Shown here: one piece after another, positions 16,899-25,540 of the stretch
Position numbering within the stretch: position 1 is the first letter of the stretch
How the letters are laid out: each line of letters starts with the position of its first letter
Source of the DNA: Microbacterium sp. cf332
Lineage (GTDB): Bacteria > Actinomycetota > Actinomycetes > Actinomycetales > Microbacteriaceae
Length of the DNA: 64,000 nt
NCBI RefSeq assembly: GCF_900102175.1
Contig: NZ_FNKN01000001.1
Location: 1,302,001-1,366,000 of the forward strand
Direction of reading: 5' to 3'
Translations under genes and position numbers: made by a program
The notes under the pieces: generated by a model
Databases searched by the model: none
Seen by the model: the letters and a program-made list of their open reading frames with translations, nothing else
What the model was told of the DNA's origin: nothing

Positions 16899-18305
16899 TC
16901 AGCGGGGGCGGGTCTCGCCGTCTCGAAGCGACCGCAGCAGCTCGACGAGGGCATCGGCGTCTTCGGGGCGGGTTCGCCACGACGAGACCGAGATCCGGAA
17001 GGCGGGTTCGCCGCGCCAGACGGTGGCGCCGAACCAGGTCGCCCCGCTCGCCTGCGCCGCCGCGACGATCCGCTGCGTCTCCTCGGGCGACCCGGCGCGC
17101 ACGAGCACCTGGTTCAGCACGACGCGGTTGACCACCGTGTAGCCGGCGGACCGGAGTCCCGCGGCGATGCGGGTCGCGGTGTCGGTCGCGTTCTCGACGA
17201 GCTCCGCCACGCCGTCCCGGCCCAGGGTGCGGAGTGCCGCCCAGATCGGGATGCCGCGGGCACGCCGCGAGAACTCGAGGGTGAGGTCCTTCTGCGCATC
17301 GCCTGTGGATGTCGAGTAGGCGGCGTCCGAGTGCAGCGCGGATGCCGCGGCATCCCGGTCGCGGATGATCGTGACGGCGCTGTCGTACGGGGTGTTGAGC
17401 CACTTGTGCCCGTCGACCGTCCACGAGTCCGCGAGCTCGATCCCGGAGGTCAGGGCTCGATGGCGCGAGGCGCGGGCCCACAGCCCGAACGCCCCGTCGA
17501 CGTGGATCCACCCGGCGTCGGCGCGGACGCGCGACATCACCTCGTCGAACGGGTCGAACTCTCCCGTGTTGACCTCTCCGGCCTGCAGGATCACGATCGT
17601 CGAGGAATCCACCACGGGCAGGGATGCCGGATCGATGCGCCCGTGTTCGTCTGTCGTGACCCACTCGACCGTGTCGAGCCCGAAGCCCAGGACGCGCAGC
17701 GCCTTGCGGACGACGACGTGGGCCAGCTCGCTCGCGACCACCCGCACGCGCGGAGCGCCGAAGAGGCCGTCTCGTGAGACGTCCCAGCCGAGCGTGGCGA
17801 GCACATGCTGCCGCGCGCTCGCGAGGGCGGCGACGGTTCCGGCGCCCGCGCTGGTCGAGAATCCCACGGCGCTGTCGCGCGGCAGGTCGAGGACATCGAG
17901 CATCCACCGCGCCGCGACGGATTCGATCGCCGCCGTCGCCGGTGACCCGAGCGGGGCGGATGCGCTGTTGTCCCAGGCGAGAGCGATCCGGTCGGCGGCC
18001 GCCGCGGCGGGCAGCGTCGCCCCGACGACGTAGCCGAAGTAGCGTCCGCCGTTGGATTCGACCGCGGCCGCCGATCCGAGCTCGTCGAGCATCGAGATCG
18101 TCGCCGCGGCATCCTGCCCGTGTTGCGGGAGGGACTCGTCGAAGCCGGCGAGCGCGGCGACATCCTCGGGTGCCGGGTAGACGGCCCGCGTGCCGATGCG
18201 TTCGACGTAGTCGCGGGCCCGGCGGTCGGCGTCACGGAGGAGGGCGAGTTCTTCGGCGCGACCGGCGTCGCCTCGGGAGGGGAGCATCCGTCGATGCTCG
18301 CGCAC
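16899..18305 (-). CDS. PLP-dependent decarboxylase (aromatic/glutamate decarboxylase family)
   Basis: A 468-residue fold-type I PLP enzyme of the group II decarboxylase family. The PLP-binding lysine is K301 in WTVDGHKWLNTPYD. GWIHVDGAFGLWA supplies the Asp/Ala pair that contacts the pyridine ring, and STSAGAGTVAAL forms the phosphate region. The family decarboxylates amino acids such as tyrosine, tryptophan, DOPA, glutamate or diaminobutyrate, and the substrate is not decidable here. GTG 18305 is used; an in-frame ATG at 18287 is an equal alternative because neither has a strong ribosome-binding site. A family-B repeat lies upstream. Confidence 0.85.
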   Translation of the reverse strand: MREHRRMLPSRGDAGRAEELALLRDADRRARDYVERIGTRAVYPAPEDVAALAGFDESLPQHGQDAAATISMLDELGSAAAVESNGGRYFGYVVGATLPAAAAADRIALAWDNSASAPLGSPATAAIESVAARWMLDVLDLPRDSAVGFSTSAGAGTVAALASARQHVLATLGWDVSRDGLFGAPRVRVVASELAHVVVRKALRVLGFGLDTVEWVTTDEHGRIDPASLPVVDSSTIVILQAGEVNTGEFDPFDEVMSRVRADAGWIHVDGAFGLWARASRHRALTSGIELADSWTVDGHKWLNTPYDSAVTIIRDRDAAASALHSDAAYSTSTGDAQKDLTLEFSRRARGIPIWAALRTLGRDGVAELVENATDTATRIAAGLRSAGYTVVNRVVLNQVLVRAGSPEETQRIVAAAQASGATWFGATVWRGEPAFRISVSSWRTRPEDADALVELLRSLRDGETRPR

Positions 18306-18360
18306 CCGCCCCGTCGTGCGCGACGGCCAATCCGACTCGCGTGGCCCGCCCGCCCCGCGC

Positions 18361-18422
18361 GTCGACTCGCCACGAAACGCGGATCCGGCCGGCTCCGCAC
18401 CCGCAGTTCCTGGCGACTCGAC
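18361..18422. repeat. Interspersed palindromic element, family B copy 2
   Basis: A 62-bp element from GTCGACTCGCCA (18361) to TGGCGACTCGAC (18422); the arms pair except for one central base. Inside it keeps the GCGGAT and GCACCCGCAG elements of copy 1. It is followed at 18427-18453 by about four copies of a 7-base GGAACCC-like unit. It sits between pheA and the decarboxylase gene, both on the minus strand. Confidence 0.65.
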
Positions 18423-18488
18423 GGGCGGAACCGGGAACCCGGAACCCGGAACCCCGCACCGGCCCGACGCACCGGGGGCGAAGCGGGG

Positions 18489-19451
18489 TCAGGCCTCGGG
18501 CTCGCCGGAGATCAGGGCGCGCAGCCAGTCGCGCGCCTCGACGAAGACGTCGTCGGAGTACCGCTGCGGGTACCGGACGATCGCCCGGTCGGCGCGCGGA
18601 TACGACCCGAGGAACAGCACCTTGGGGCTGAATCGGCGCACGCCCATGAGGGCGTCGGCCATCCGTTCGTCCGAGACGTGTCCGTCGGCGTCGATGACGA
18701 AGCGGTAGCGGCCGAGCGCGTCACCGATCGGGCGGGACTCGATGAGCGACAGGTTGATGCCGCGCGTCGAGAACTGCTCGAGCAGCTCGAGCAGCGCACC
18801 GGGGTGGTCGTCGGGCAGCTCCGCGATGAGGGACGTCTTGTCGGCGCCCGTCGGCGACGGCGGCGCCACCGTGCGGCTCACCAGCACGAACCGGGTCACG
18901 GCGTGCTCGTTGTCGCCGATGTCGGACGCCAGGAGCTCGAGATCGTGGTGCTCGAGGATGCCGGGGGGCGCGATCGCCGCGTCGGCGTCGCTGGCCCCGT
19001 CGAGCAGCCCCACCGCGGCGGCGACGTTGCTCGCGGCCGGCAGGTGGGCGTGTTCGGGGCGTGCCTTCAGCAGCCACTGCAGGCACTGCGCGTAGGCGAC
19101 GGGGTGCGCGGCGATGAGCGATACGTCCTCGATGCGCGTGCCCGGGCGTGCCACCAGCACGAAGTTCACGGGCACGAGGTACTCGCCGACGATGCGGAGG
19201 CCCGGCATCGTCGCCAGCGCGTCCTGCGCCGTCGAGACCCCGCCGTCGACCGAGTTCTCGATCGCGATCATCGCGGCATCCGAGCGGCCGTCCACGACAT
19301 CCGCGAGGGCTTCCCCGACGTTGCGCACCGAGCGCCAGATCTGGTCGCGCGCCTCGGGCACCTGGGCGAGCGCGGCCTCGGTGAAGGTCCCCGCCGGCCC
19401 GAGATAGCTGTAGGTGCGGCGGGCGGGCTGGTCGTCGTGCTCGGGCGTCAC
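18489..19451 (-). CDS. pheA: Prephenate dehydratase
   Basis: A 320-residue monofunctional enzyme converting prephenate to phenylpyruvate in phenylalanine synthesis. The periplasmic-binding-like catalytic domain starts YSYLGPAGTFTEAAL and includes the ALVTRF-equivalent AVTRFVLVSR. It is followed by an ACT regulatory domain (about 205-285) with the phenylalanine-binding motif ESRPIG. There is no chorismate mutase fusion, as usual in actinobacteria. GTG 19451 overlaps the stop of the exporter gene as GTGA, yet TAGGCT also lies exactly six bases before it, so coupled and leaderless expression are both possible. Confidence 0.95.
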   Translation of the reverse strand: MTPEHDDQPARRTYSYLGPAGTFTEAALAQVPEARDQIWRSVRNVGEALADVVDGRSDAAMIAIENSVDGGVSTAQDALATMPGLRIVGEYLVPVNFVLVARPGTRIEDVSLIAAHPVAYAQCLQWLLKARPEHAHLPAASNVAAAVGLLDGASDADAAIAPPGILEHHDLELLASDIGDNEHAVTRFVLVSRTVAPPSPTGADKTSLIAELPDDHPGALLELLEQFSTRGINLSLIESRPIGDALGRYRFVIDADGHVSDERMADALMGVRRFSPKVLFLGSYPRADRAIVRYPQRYSDDVFVEARDWLRALISGEPEA

Positions 19452-20344
19452 GCAATGAGCCTAGACCGACGCACCCACGGCACACGCACGGTCGTCACGA
19501 GCACGCCCACCACGAGCACGGCTCCGCCGATGATCTCGGCGGGCGCCGGCACCTGGCCGAGCAGCACCGCCGCCGCGCTCATCGCCACGACGGGAGCCAG
19601 CAGCACCCACGGCACGACGGCGGCCGACGGGTTGCGTGCGAGCAGGGAGTTGAAGATCGCGTAGCCGACCAGGGTGCAGAGCCCGGCGGTGTAGATCGTC
19701 GAGACGAGGGCCGGGATGCCGAAGCCGGCGAGCCCGCCGCCGATCGCCTGCGGCCCCTCGAACACCAGCGCCAACCCGAGTGCCGGGACCGGCACGACGA
19801 GCGCCGACCAGACGGTGAGCGAGAGGGCGCCGAGCGGCCCGCGGCCCGTGACGACGCCCGCCCGCCGCGAGATCACGTTGCCGACGGCCCACGAGAGCGC
19901 GGCGGCGAGGGCCAGGATGACGGCCAGCGCGGGGGCGGTTCCGCCGCGCCCGACCGCGACTGCGGCGAGTCCTGCGATGCCGAGCGCGACGCCGATGGCC
20001 TGTCCGCGGGTCGGACGCTCGCGCAGCACGCCCGCCGCGATCAGGACGGTGAACACCGCCTGAGCCTGCAGGAGCAGGGCCGCGAGTCCCGGCTGCAGAC
20101 CGAGCGAGAGGGCGATGTAGAGGAGACCGAACTGACCGAGGCTCATGAACAGGCCGACGCCGACGACGGCGGTCCATCGCGCTCGCGGAGGCGGCACGAC
20201 GACCACGAACGCCGCCACCACCGCGAACCGGATCGCCACGAAGAGCAGCGGCGGGATACCGGCCATCCCCCATTCGATGACGAGGAAGTTGAACCCCCAG
20301 AGGGTCGCCACCGTAGCGGCGAGGATCATGTCGCGTCGACTCAC
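19448..20344 (-). CDS. EamA/DMT-family transporter
   Basis: A 298-residue integral membrane protein with about ten hydrophobic segments arranged as two EamA repeats (about 8-140 and 150-290). The GFNFLVIEWG start of the first repeat is typical of drug/metabolite exporters of the RhtA/YdcZ kind. GTG 20344 is chosen; ATG 20329 is an alternative that still keeps all membrane segments. It is divergent from a LysR regulator 72 bases away, the classic arrangement in which the regulator controls the exporter. An amino acid or metabolite is the likely substrate, by analogy with ArgP/LysE-type pairs (inference). Confidence 0.85.
   Translation of the reverse strand: MSRRDMILAATVATLWGFNFLVIEWGMAGIPPLLFVAIRFAVVAAFVVVVPPPRARWTAVVGVGLFMSLGQFGLLYIALSLGLQPGLAALLLQAQAVFTVLIAAGVLRERPTRGQAIGVALGIAGLAAVAVGRGGTAPALAVILALAAALSWAVGNVISRRAGVVTGRGPLGALSLTVWSALVVPVPALGLALVFEGPQAIGGGLAGFGIPALVSTIYTAGLCTLVGYAIFNSLLARNPSAAVVPWVLLAPVVAMSAAAVLLGQVPAPAEIIGGAVLVVGVLVTTVRVPWVRRSRLIA
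19458..19463 (-). promoter_or_regulatory. Leaderless-type -10 element (TAGGCT) for pheA
   Basis: TAGGCT, then CATTGC, then GTG 19451 on the minus strand, inside the last codons of the exporter gene. Confidence 0.45.
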
Positions 20345-20404
20345 GGGCTCAGTCCATCGCGGCGGACGATGAACGACAAGCGATGCTTTCTGCGCTCGAT
20401 TCGG

Positions 20405-20410
20405 TAAAAT
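20405..20410 (+). promoter_or_regulatory. Leaderless-type -10 element (TAAAAT) for the LysR gene
   Basis: TAAAAT, then TCCTTC, then ATG 20417. It is one of the few AT-rich hexamers in the region and matches the sigma-70 -10 closely. A small inverted repeat AAGC-GAT-GCTT lies at 20378-20388 in the same divergent gap and could be a regulator site. Confidence 0.6.
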
Positions 20411-20416
20411 TCCTTC

Positions 20417-21337
20417 ATGATCGATCTGGATGCCGTGCACTCCCTCCGGACTGTCGCGCGGGAGGGCAGCGTGGCGTCGGCGGCATCCGCTCTGGGGTTC
20501 ACGCCTTCGGCGGTGTCGCAGCAGATCAAGCGCCTCGAACGCGAGACCGGGGTCGCGCTGCTCGAACGGGTCGGTCGCGGCGTCGCGCTCACCGCAGCGG
20601 GCTCGCAGCTCGTCGTCGGCTCGACGCCGATCCTCGCCGACCTCGAAAGACTGCGCGCAGACCTGCACGCGGGAGCCGGCGAGAACGGTCGGGTGACGGG
20701 CGAGCTCCGCATCGCCGCCTTCTCGACCGTCGTACGCGGCCTGCTCGCATCCGTGCTCGTCGAGCTGGCCGCCGCGCACCCGGATCTGCGGCTGCCGGTG
20801 CGCGAGAGCGAGCCCTGGGAGACCGTGGCGCTCGTCGCCTCGGGCCAGCGCGACCTCGGCATCGTGCATCAGTGGGGCGGCGTCGCCCTCGCGATCCCCG
20901 AAAACCTCGTCGTCACCCCGCTCTTCACGGATGTCGCCGACATCATCCTGCACCGCGACCACCCGCTCGCACACCGCGAGGTGCTGCATCCGGCCGACCT
21001 CGCCGATCAGCGGTGGGTCGCGACCTTCGAGACGACGATCTGCCGTCAATGGCTGCGCCGGCTCTTCGACGGGATCGGCGGGGCGCCGCGGGTGCTCTAC
21101 GAGTCGATGGAGTTCGAGAACCACATCGCGCTCGCCCGCACCGGGGCCGTCGTCGCGCTCGTGCCGCGCCTGGGGCGCGGCGATCTCGGTCCGGACCTCG
21201 TCGCCGTGCCGACCGTCGAGCCGGCATCGACGCGCGACATCGTCGCCGTGCACCGCCGATCGCAGGCCGACTCACCCGGCCTGCGGGCGACGCTGGCCGC
21301 CCTCCTCGCCCACAGCGGTGCTCACGGCGGCGAGTGA
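20417..21337 (+). CDS. LysR-family transcriptional regulator (ArgP/IciA-like)
   Basis: A 306-residue LysR-type protein. An N-terminal winged helix (residues 1-60) carries the recognition segment SVASAASALGFTPSAVSQQIKRLE, followed by a linker helix and a periplasmic-binding-like effector domain (about 90-300). The order of the HTH and its place opposite an EamA exporter suggest control of that exporter by an amino acid-like effector (inference). There is no ribosome-binding site; the ATG follows a leaderless-type TAAAAT, common for autoregulated regulators in actinobacteria. Confidence 0.9.
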   Translation: MIDLDAVHSLRTVAREGSVASAASALGFTPSAVSQQIKRLERETGVALLERVGRGVALTAAGSQLVVGSTPILADLERLRADLHAGAGENGRVTGELRIAAFSTVVRGLLASVLVELAAAHPDLRLPVRESEPWETVALVASGQRDLGIVHQWGGVALAIPENLVVTPLFTDVADIILHRDHPLAHREVLHPADLADQRWVATFETTICRQWLRRLFDGIGGAPRVLYESMEFENHIALARTGAVVALVPRLGRGDLGPDLVAVPTVEPASTRDIVAVHRRSQADSPGLRATLAALLAHSGAHGGE

Positions 21338-21385
21338 ACCGGCCGCCGCCGCTCGGCGACCGCTCAGGCGGCGGGCCCGCGGGGC

Positions 21386-21422
21386 CGTGAGTGCCAGCCG
21401 CGTGCCGTGAGTGTCGTGAGTG
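21386..21422 (+). repeat. Three CGTGAGTG repeats upstream of phosphoglucomutase
   Basis: CGTGAGTG occurs at 21386-21393, 21406-21413 and 21415-21422, about 50-85 bases ahead of the pgm start. It could be a regulatory cluster or chance low complexity. Confidence 0.3.
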
Positions 21423-21458
21423 CCGTGTCAATCCGCCACCGGCGGGCGCGGAAACGGG

Positions 21459-21464
21459 CAGACT
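21459..21464 (+). promoter_or_regulatory. Leaderless-type -10-like element (CAGACT) for pgm
   Basis: CAGACT, then GTCACC, then ATG 21471. It differs from TANNNT only at the first base. No Shine-Dalgarno. Confidence 0.35.
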
Positions 21465-21470
21465 GTCACC

Positions 21471-23111
21471 ATGAGCCGTGCAGGAGCGCCCGCAGAAGCA
21501 TCCGACCTCATCGACATCGATGAGCTGATCGCCGCCTATTACGACCGCAAGCCGGATGCCGGAGTGCCCGGGCAGCGCGTCGCGTTCGGAACGAGCGGCC
21601 ACCGCGGATCGTCGCTGTCGACGAGCTTCAACGAGGACCACATCCTCGCCACGACCCAGGCCATCGTCGACTACCGGCGCGCGCAGGGCATCGAGGGACC
21701 GCTCTTCCTCGGGCGCGACACCCACGGACTCTCCCTCCCGGCCGAGCGCAGCGCCATCGAGGTGCTCGTCGCGAACGACGTCGACGTCCGTGTCGACTCA
21801 CGCGACTCGTGGGTGCCGACGCCCGCGCTGAGCCACGCGATCCTGACGTACAACCGCGGCCGCGCACTCGACGACGCGGCCCGCGCCGACGGCATCGTCG
21901 TCACCCCGTCGCACAACCCGCCGCGCGACGGCGGCTTCAAGTACAACCCCCCGCACGGCGGACCCGCCGACACCGACGCGACCTCATGGATCGCGAACCG
22001 GGCCAACGAGCTGATCGCCGCCGGTCTCGAGGGCGTGCACCGCACCCGTCACGCCGACATCGACCTCGACGCACTCGGCCAGTACGACTTCCGCGACGCC
22101 TACGTGCGCGACCTGGCCACGATCATCGACATCGACGCGATCAAGACGTCGGGCGTTCGCATCGGGGCCGACCCGCTCGGCGGCGCGTCGGTGGAGTACT
22201 GGGCGCTCATCGCCGAGGTGTACGGCCTCGACCTGACCGTCGTGAACCCCGAGGTCGACCCGACCTGGAAGTTCATGACGCTCGACTGGGACGAGAAGAT
22301 CCGCATGGATCCGTCGTCGCCGTCGGCGATGGCCGCCCTCGTGGCGCGGCGCGATGAGTACGACATCCTCACCGGGAACGACGCCGACGCCGACCGTCAC
22401 GGCATCGTGACACCCGACGCCGGGCTCATGAACCCGAACCACTACCTCGCCGTCGCGATCGATTACCTGTTCGCGAACCGTCCGGGCTGGCCGGCGGATG
22501 CCGCCGTGGGCAAGACCCTCGTCTCGTCGATGATCATCGACCGGGTCGCGGCGTCGCTCGGGCGGGAGCTGCTCGAGGTGCCCGTGGGCTTCAAGTGGTT
22601 CGTTCCGGGCCTGCTCGACGGATCTGTCGCCTTCGGCGGTGAGGAGTCGGCGGGGGCCTCGTTCCTCCGCACAGACGGCAGCGTGTGGACGACCGACAAG
22701 GACGGCATCCTGCTGTGCCTGCTCGCCGCCGAGATCCTCGCGGTCACCGGCAAGACGCCGTCGCAGCGGTACGCCGAACTCGAGGCCGAGTTCGGGTCGT
22801 CGGCCTACCAGCGCGTCGACGCCGCGGCCACGCCCGAGCAGAAGGCTGCACTCGGCAAGCTCTCGGGCGACGCCGTCTCGGCCACCGAGCTGGCCGGCGA
22901 GCCGATCACGGCCAAGCTCTCGCATGCGCCCGGCAACGGTGCGGCGATCGGCGGACTCAAGGTGCAGACCGAGCACGCCTGGTTCGCCGCCCGCCCCTCC
23001 GGCACCGAGGACGTCTACAAGCTCTATGCCGAGAGCCTGCGCGGTCCCGAGCACCTCGCCGAGGTGCAGGCCGAGGCCCGCGCCGTGGTCTCGGCCGCGC
23101 TCGGCGCCTAA
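21471..23111 (+). CDS. pgm: Phosphoglucomutase (alpha-D-glucose phosphate-specific)
   Basis: A 546-residue alpha-D-phosphohexomutase interconverting glucose-1- and glucose-6-phosphate. It has the N-terminal [10 protein letters not shown] segment, the phosphoserine active-site loop [11 protein letters not shown], the metal loop [10 protein letters not shown] and the sugar-binding [10 protein letters not shown]. The C-terminal phosphate-binding loop is [12 protein letters not shown]. Length and motifs match the E. coli Pgm-type family rather than phosphomannomutase. It stands alone, followed by a family-A intergenic repeat and the convergent MarR gene. Confidence 0.95.
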   Translation: MSRAGAPAEASDLIDIDELIAAYYDRKPDAGVPGQRVAFGTSGHRGSSLSTSFNEDHILATTQAIVDYRRAQGIEGPLFLGRDTHGLSLPAERSAIEVLVANDVDVRVDSRDSWVPTPALSHAILTYNRGRALDDAARADGIVVTPSHNPPRDGGFKYNPPHGGPADTDATSWIANRANELIAAGLEGVHRTRHADIDLDALGQYDFRDAYVRDLATIIDIDAIKTSGVRIGADPLGGASVEYWALIAEVYGLDLTVVNPEVDPTWKFMTLDWDEKIRMDPSSPSAMAALVARRDEYDILTGNDADADRHGIVTPDAGLMNPNHYLAVAIDYLFANRPGWPADAAVGKTLVSSMIIDRVAASLGRELLEVPVGFKWFVPGLLDGSVAFGGEESAGASFLRTDGSVWTTDKDGILLCLLAAEILAVTGKTPSQRYAELEAEFGSSAYQRVDAAATPEQKAALGKLSGDAVSATELAGEPITAKLSHAPGNGAAIGGLKVQTEHAWFAARPSGTEDVYKLYAESLRGPEHLAEVQAEARAVVSAALGA

Positions 23112-23142
23112 CGCGCCCACGGCATCCTCGCATCACGCCCCG

Positions 23143-23220
23143 TGCACGGCCGAGCGCCGAGTGCACGACCTTCGAGCGCGAGCAGGCCGTGCGCTCGCGG
23201 CGAAGCCGTGCGCTCGCGCG
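23143..23220. repeat. GC-rich interspersed repeat, family A copy 1
   Basis: This begins TGCACGGCCGAGCGCCGAG and contains GGCCGTGCGCTCGCGG followed by a second GCCGTGCGCTCG unit, so GCACGGCC and CGAGCGC segments can pair with GGCCGTGC and GCGCTCG segments in the same element. It is nearly identical to copy 2 (24811-24900) and clearly related to copy 3 (40976-41050). It lies between convergent pgm and the MarR gene, ending just before the MarR stop. Confidence 0.8.
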
Positions 23221-23234
23221 AGCGCGGCAGGCAG

Positions 23235-23729
23235 TCAGGCCTGACGACGCCGGGACGCCGAACGCGGTGGCGCCGAGCGCAGGTGCGTCGTCACACTGCC
23301 GAGGATGCGCGCGAGGTCGGCGGCATCCGCGTCCGACAGCGGCGCGAACAGCAGCCGGTGCACCGTCTCGATGTGACCGGGGAACACGGCGGCCAGCACC
23401 TCGCGCCCCGCACCCGTGAGGGCGACCACCGTGCTGCGCTCGTCCTCGACGGACGGTGACCGCGTGACGTATCCGCGCTGCTCGAGCAGCGTGGCCTGGT
23501 AGGTCAGTCCGCTGCGGCTGTACACCACGCCGTCGGCGAGGTCGGTCATGCGCAGGCTGCCGCCCGGGGCGTCGTTCAGCCGCGCCAGCAGCTGGAACTG
23601 CACGTAGCTCAGGCCGCCGGCATCCTTCAGCTGCGTCTCGACGGCGGGGCGCAGCAGGCTGCCCACCTCCGTGAAGGCGAGGTAGGCCTCCAGCTGCGTC
23701 GACGTCAGGGAGCGTGGCGCGTTCGTCAT
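23235..23729 (-). CDS. MarR-family transcriptional repressor
   Basis: A 164-residue winged-helix protein. SYVQFQLLARLNDAPGGSLRMTDLADGVVYSRSGLTYQATLLEQRGYVTR is cut by the usual MarR helix pattern with the wing VEDERSTVVALTGAGREVL (about 85-110). MarR proteins bind small palindromes as dimers and release them on ligand binding or oxidation. It is divergent from an oxidoreductase gene, and the gap holds two copies of a GCTTCGAATTCGAAGC-type palindrome, so it probably represses both itself and that gene. TAGGAT lies seven bases upstream of the ATG, giving an almost leaderless message. Confidence 0.9.
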   Translation of the reverse strand: MTNAPRSLTSTQLEAYLAFTEVGSLLRPAVETQLKDAGGLSYVQFQLLARLNDAPGGSLRMTDLADGVVYSRSGLTYQATLLEQRGYVTRSPSVEDERSTVVALTGAGREVLAAVFPGHIETVHRLLFAPLSDADAADLARILGSVTTHLRSAPPRSASRRRQA

Positions 23730-23736
23730 GGGCTCG

Positions 23737-23800
23737 ATCCTACCTTTTGCTTCACATTCGAAGTAGTGTTACGTTCCTCGTGTCGCTTCGAATTCGAAGC
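23737..23800. promoter_or_regulatory. Divergent MarR/oxidoreductase promoter with two operators
   Basis: Plus-strand promoter: TTGCTT (23747-23752), 17 bases, TACGTT (23770-23775). Minus-strand -10: TAGGAT (23742-23737) for MarR. Operator 1, GCTTCACATTCGAAGT (23749-23764), overlaps the plus -35/spacer. Operator 2, GCTTCGAATTCGAAGC (23785-23800), is a perfect 16-bp palindrome just past the predicted plus start. The centres are 36 bases apart. Confidence 0.7.
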
Positions 23801-23823
23801 ACCTGAGCGCGAAGGATCACATC

Positions 23824-24753
23824 ATGAATGCAGTGCAGTTCTCCCGGACCGGTGGCCCCGAGGTCCTCGAGATCGTCGACATCGCCCGCCCCGAGCCGGC
23901 CACCGGGCAGGTCCGCATCCGCGTCGCCGCGTCCGCGTACAACGCGGCGGACGGCGGGATGCGCGCGGGCGTCCTCCCCATCCCGATCGATCTGCCCCAT
24001 GTGCCCGGGTACGACGTCTCGGGGCACGTCGACGCGGTCGGCGCGGACGTGACCGGCCTCGCGGTGGGCGACGCGGTGATCGCGTTCCTCCCCATGGAGC
24101 ACGACGGTGGGGCGGCGGAGTTCGTGCTGGCCCCCGCCGACGCCGTGGTCGCCGCGCCCACGAGCGTTCCCCTCGCCGATGCCGCCGCGTCGCCCTCCGT
24201 CGCGCTGACCGCGCGGCAGGCCCTCTTCGACGACGGTCGCCTCGAGTCGGGCCAGCGGGTGCTGATCGTCGGCGCCGGCGGCGTCGTCGGGAAGTACGCC
24301 GTCCAGCTCGCCGAGCGCGCCGGCATCCACGTCATCGCCACCGCGAGCCCCCGCAGCATCGACGCCGTCCGCGCCGCCGGAGCAGACCAGATCATCGATC
24401 ACACCGCGACCGATGTGCTGGGCGCGATCGACGGACCGGTCGACGTGCTGCTGAACCTCGCCCCGATCGAACCCGAGCTGTTCGAGACCTACGTCGGGGC
24501 CGTCGCCGACGGCGGCGCGGTCGTCAGCACGACGGCGTTCATGGCCACCCCGGGCGACGAGGCGCGCGGCGTCCGTGCCGCGACGGTGTTCGTCCGCCGC
24601 GATCGCGACCGGCTCGCCGAGCTGGTCCGCCTCGTCGACGAGGGCGCGCTCACCGTCGAGGTCACGCGGCGCATCCCCCTGGCTGAGCTCCCGGCGCTGC
24701 ACGCTGAGGCGGCTGAGAGAGGCATCGCGGGCAAGGTCATCATCCTCCCCTGA
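23824..24753 (+). CDS. NADPH:quinone oxidoreductase-like MDR enzyme
   Basis: A 309-residue medium-chain dehydrogenase/reductase of the zinc-free quinone oxidoreductase branch. It has an N-terminal GroES-like domain with VPGYDVSGHVDAVG, a Rossmann domain with VLIVGAGGVVGKYAVQLA (about 140-157), and no zinc-binding cysteine cluster. Family members reduce quinones or reactive enones with NADPH. AAGGA precedes the ATG. Divergence from a MarR repressor with palindromic operators suggests induction by an electrophile or phenolic (inference). Confidence 0.87.
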   Translation: MNAVQFSRTGGPEVLEIVDIARPEPATGQVRIRVAASAYNAADGGMRAGVLPIPIDLPHVPGYDVSGHVDAVGADVTGLAVGDAVIAFLPMEHDGGAAEFVLAPADAVVAAPTSVPLADAAASPSVALTARQALFDDGRLESGQRVLIVGAGGVVGKYAVQLAERAGIHVIATASPRSIDAVRAAGADQIIDHTATDVLGAIDGPVDVLLNLAPIEPELFETYVGAVADGGAVVSTTAFMATPGDEARGVRAATVFVRRDRDRLAELVRLVDEGALTVEVTRRIPLAELPALHAEAAERGIAGKVIILP

Positions 24754-24810
24754 GCCGCGTCATGCGAACCCGCCACGTCAAGCCGAGCTCCCACCCCGCG
24801 TCACACCCAA

Positions 24811-24900
24811 TGCACGGCCGAGCGCCGAGTGCACGGCCTTCGAGCGCGAGCAGGCCGTGCGCTCGCGGCGAAGCCGTACGCTCGGGGCCGTCCGCTCGCG
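24811..24900. repeat. GC-rich interspersed repeat, family A copy 2
   Basis: Over its first 70 bases it matches copy 1 with very few substitutions. It then has an extra GGCCGTCCGCTCGCGCGAG unit before the convergent KDPG aldolase stop at 24905. It lies between the oxidoreductase (plus) and aldolase (minus) genes. Confidence 0.8.
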
Positions 24901-24904
24901 CGAG

Positions 24905-25540
24905 TCAGCGCGCGAGCAGCTCGGCCAGGCGCGGCAGCTGCGACTCGTCCTCCAGGGCGGAGCCGACCGCGACGACACGCACCCCGGCATCGAGGAAGTC
25001 GGCGGCGTTGGCGGCGTCCATGCCGCCGGTCGCGACGAACCTCACGCCGGGGAACGGACCGCGGATGTGCCGGAACCAGTCCGCGCCGAGCCACTGCGCG
25101 GGAAAGGCCTTCAGCCAGGTCAGCCCCATCCCGACCGCCTGCTGCACCTCGCTCGGCGTGGCGACGCCGGGCAGGATCGGGATGCCGCGCTCCTGGGCGG
25201 CCCGGACGACGTCGGGGTCGAGGCCCGGCGACACGATGTACGCCGTGCCGGCGTCGGCGGCGACGGCGACCTGCGCCGGCGTCAGGATCGTGCCGGCACC
25301 CACGGCCTTACCCCTCTCGGCGCCGAGACGCGCAACCTCGCGCAGCGCCCGCTCGTCCTCCGCGGTCTGCAGCGGAACCTCGACGGAGTCGATGCCGAGA
25401 TCCCAGGCGGTCGTCGCGAGGCGCACCGAGCGCTCGAGTCCCATGCCCCGGAGGATCGCCATCAGCGGTGCGCCCGCGAAGACGGCATCGAGAGCGGCGG
25501 CCTGGCCGGTGGTCGCGTGGTCGACGGACGACGTGGTCAT
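24905..25540 (-). CDS. eda: 2-dehydro-3-deoxy-6-phosphogluconate (KDPG) aldolase
   Basis: A 211-residue class I aldolase cleaving KDPG to pyruvate and glyceraldehyde-3-phosphate (related enzymes also act on 4-hydroxy-2-oxoglutarate). The Schiff-base lysine is K144 in WLKAFPAQ, E54 in DSVEVPLQT is the general base, and GAGTIL plus VATGG form the phosphate and substrate loops. It is the last gene of the 11-gene uronate operon, and its start overlaps the KDG kinase stop (ATGA). It performs the final pathway step. A family-A repeat follows immediately. Confidence 0.92.
   Translation of the reverse strand: MTTSSVDHATTGQAAALDAVFAGAPLMAILRGMGLERSVRLATTAWDLGIDSVEVPLQTAEDERALREVARLGAERGKAVGAGTILTPAQVAVAADAGTAYIVSPGLDPDVVRAAQERGIPILPGVATPSEVQQAVGMGLTWLKAFPAQWLGADWFRHIRGPFPGVRFVATGGMDAANAADFLDAGVRVVAVGSALEDESQLPRLAELLAR

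Noticed and set aside
18427..18453. GGAACCC tandem units as a possible operator array
   Set aside because: Only about four imperfect units beside a repeat element and before no promoter; most likely low-complexity sequence.
23143..24900. Short frames inside the family-A repeats beginning with the same His-Gly-Arg-Ala-Pro peptide in two places
   Set aside because: The similarity is at DNA level over non-coding gaps, the frames diverge after the repeat, and there is no ribosome-binding site, so a repeated micro-protein is not supported.
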